Assembly (NCBI GenBank): GCA_021464415.1
Contig: CM038466.1
Location: 25,731,017 to 25,795,016, forward strand
Reading direction: 5' to 3'
DNA length: 64,000 nucleotides
From: Lonicera japonica
Taxonomy: Eukaryota; Streptophyta; Magnoliopsida; Dipsacales; Caprifoliaceae
Part shown: positions 63,804 to 64,000 of the stretch, in pieces
How the letters are laid out: each line of letters opens with the position of its first letter
Position numbering within the stretch: the first letter of the stretch is position 1
Notes under the pieces: generated by a model
The model's input: only the letters and a program-made list of their open reading frames with translations
The model's database searches: none
What the model was told of the DNA's origin: nothing
Translations under genes and position numbers: made by a program

Positions 63804-64000
63804 AGATATAAATACTGTTTGATTGACAAAAAAATAAATAAATAATATAAGACTGAAATCTAAATATTTGTGTAAAAACTTTTAAGCGATAAAATTATCA
63901 CTTAAAACTGAAATCTTAAAAACTTGAATGCATTTATCCTCGCTCAAACCTAAAAGCACGCCGTTCTCTTCTTCCCATTCTCCTCCACGCCGCTTCTCTT
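63804..64000. other. Right edge of the window
   Basis: AT-rich, then pyrimidine-rich from about 63960 (CGTTCTCTTCTTCCCATTCT), which could be the start of a leader for a gene beyond the window. No coding sequence can be called. Confidence 0.3.

Overview
This window is nuclear DNA of a flowering plant, most likely a dicot. It is AT-rich, its genes are split by introns with GT..AG borders, and it carries many typical plant transposons. Three ordinary host genes can be read exon by exon. (1) The 3' half of a UDP-glucose pyrophosphorylase gene lies on the + strand (2-2792), its 5' part being outside the window. (2) A complete class IV HD-Zip (homeodomain, zipper-loop-zipper, START) transcription factor gene lies on the - strand (14560 down to 3996, ten exons, 708 codons), tail-to-tail with the first. 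(3) A small J-domain (DnaJ) co-chaperone gene lies on the - strand (50603 down to 46421, five exons, 137 codons).

The HD-Zip IV gene has been copied twice downstream of its own promoter, at 26.6-31.5 kb (copy B) and 42.1-45.6 kb (copy C). Both copies have lost nearly all of the START half. In both, the four upstream exons remain open and correctly bordered, so each could still encode a homeodomain plus zipper-loop-zipper protein of about 185-189 residues without a START domain. The two were shortened in different ways: B by an internal deletion joining exon 4 to exon 10 out of frame, C by a nonsense codon in exon 4 plus a 3' truncation. This pair of START-less HD-Zip reading frames beside an intact full-length relative is the most interesting biological signal here.

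Because the flanks of the three copies are homologous, they act as each other's empty sites and date many insertions. These include a 5.46-kb Ty1-copia element (7201-12663, 5-bp target duplication, LTRs differing at 3 of 262 positions) inside intron 5 of the intact gene; Mutator-like inverted-repeat elements (15332-16000, 17214-18212); hAT-like short elements (24910-25347, 27160-27498); a 5'-truncated LINE (29559-30813) whose reading frame is still open; an older LINE (31477-41560) interrupted by a 5.7-kb CACTA element (31589-37311) and by a further 2.5-kb insert (38432-40978); and a probable solo LTR (43146-43400). A 3-kb solo LTR (19166-22202) and a decayed copia relic (22450-24790) lie between copies A and B.

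The right third (50.6-64 kb) has no convincing host gene after the DnaJ gene. It holds inverted-repeat elements (52.5-53.4 kb, 57900-58968), a chromovirus-like LTR on the - strand (53423-56083), and a 4.45-kb PIF/Harbinger-type element (59347-63800) carrying a broken Myb/SANT-like ORF1 gene but no visible transposase. No tRNA, rRNA or CRISPR array was seen. Exon coordinates and target duplications were read by eye; family names rest on recognised motifs, not on database searches.
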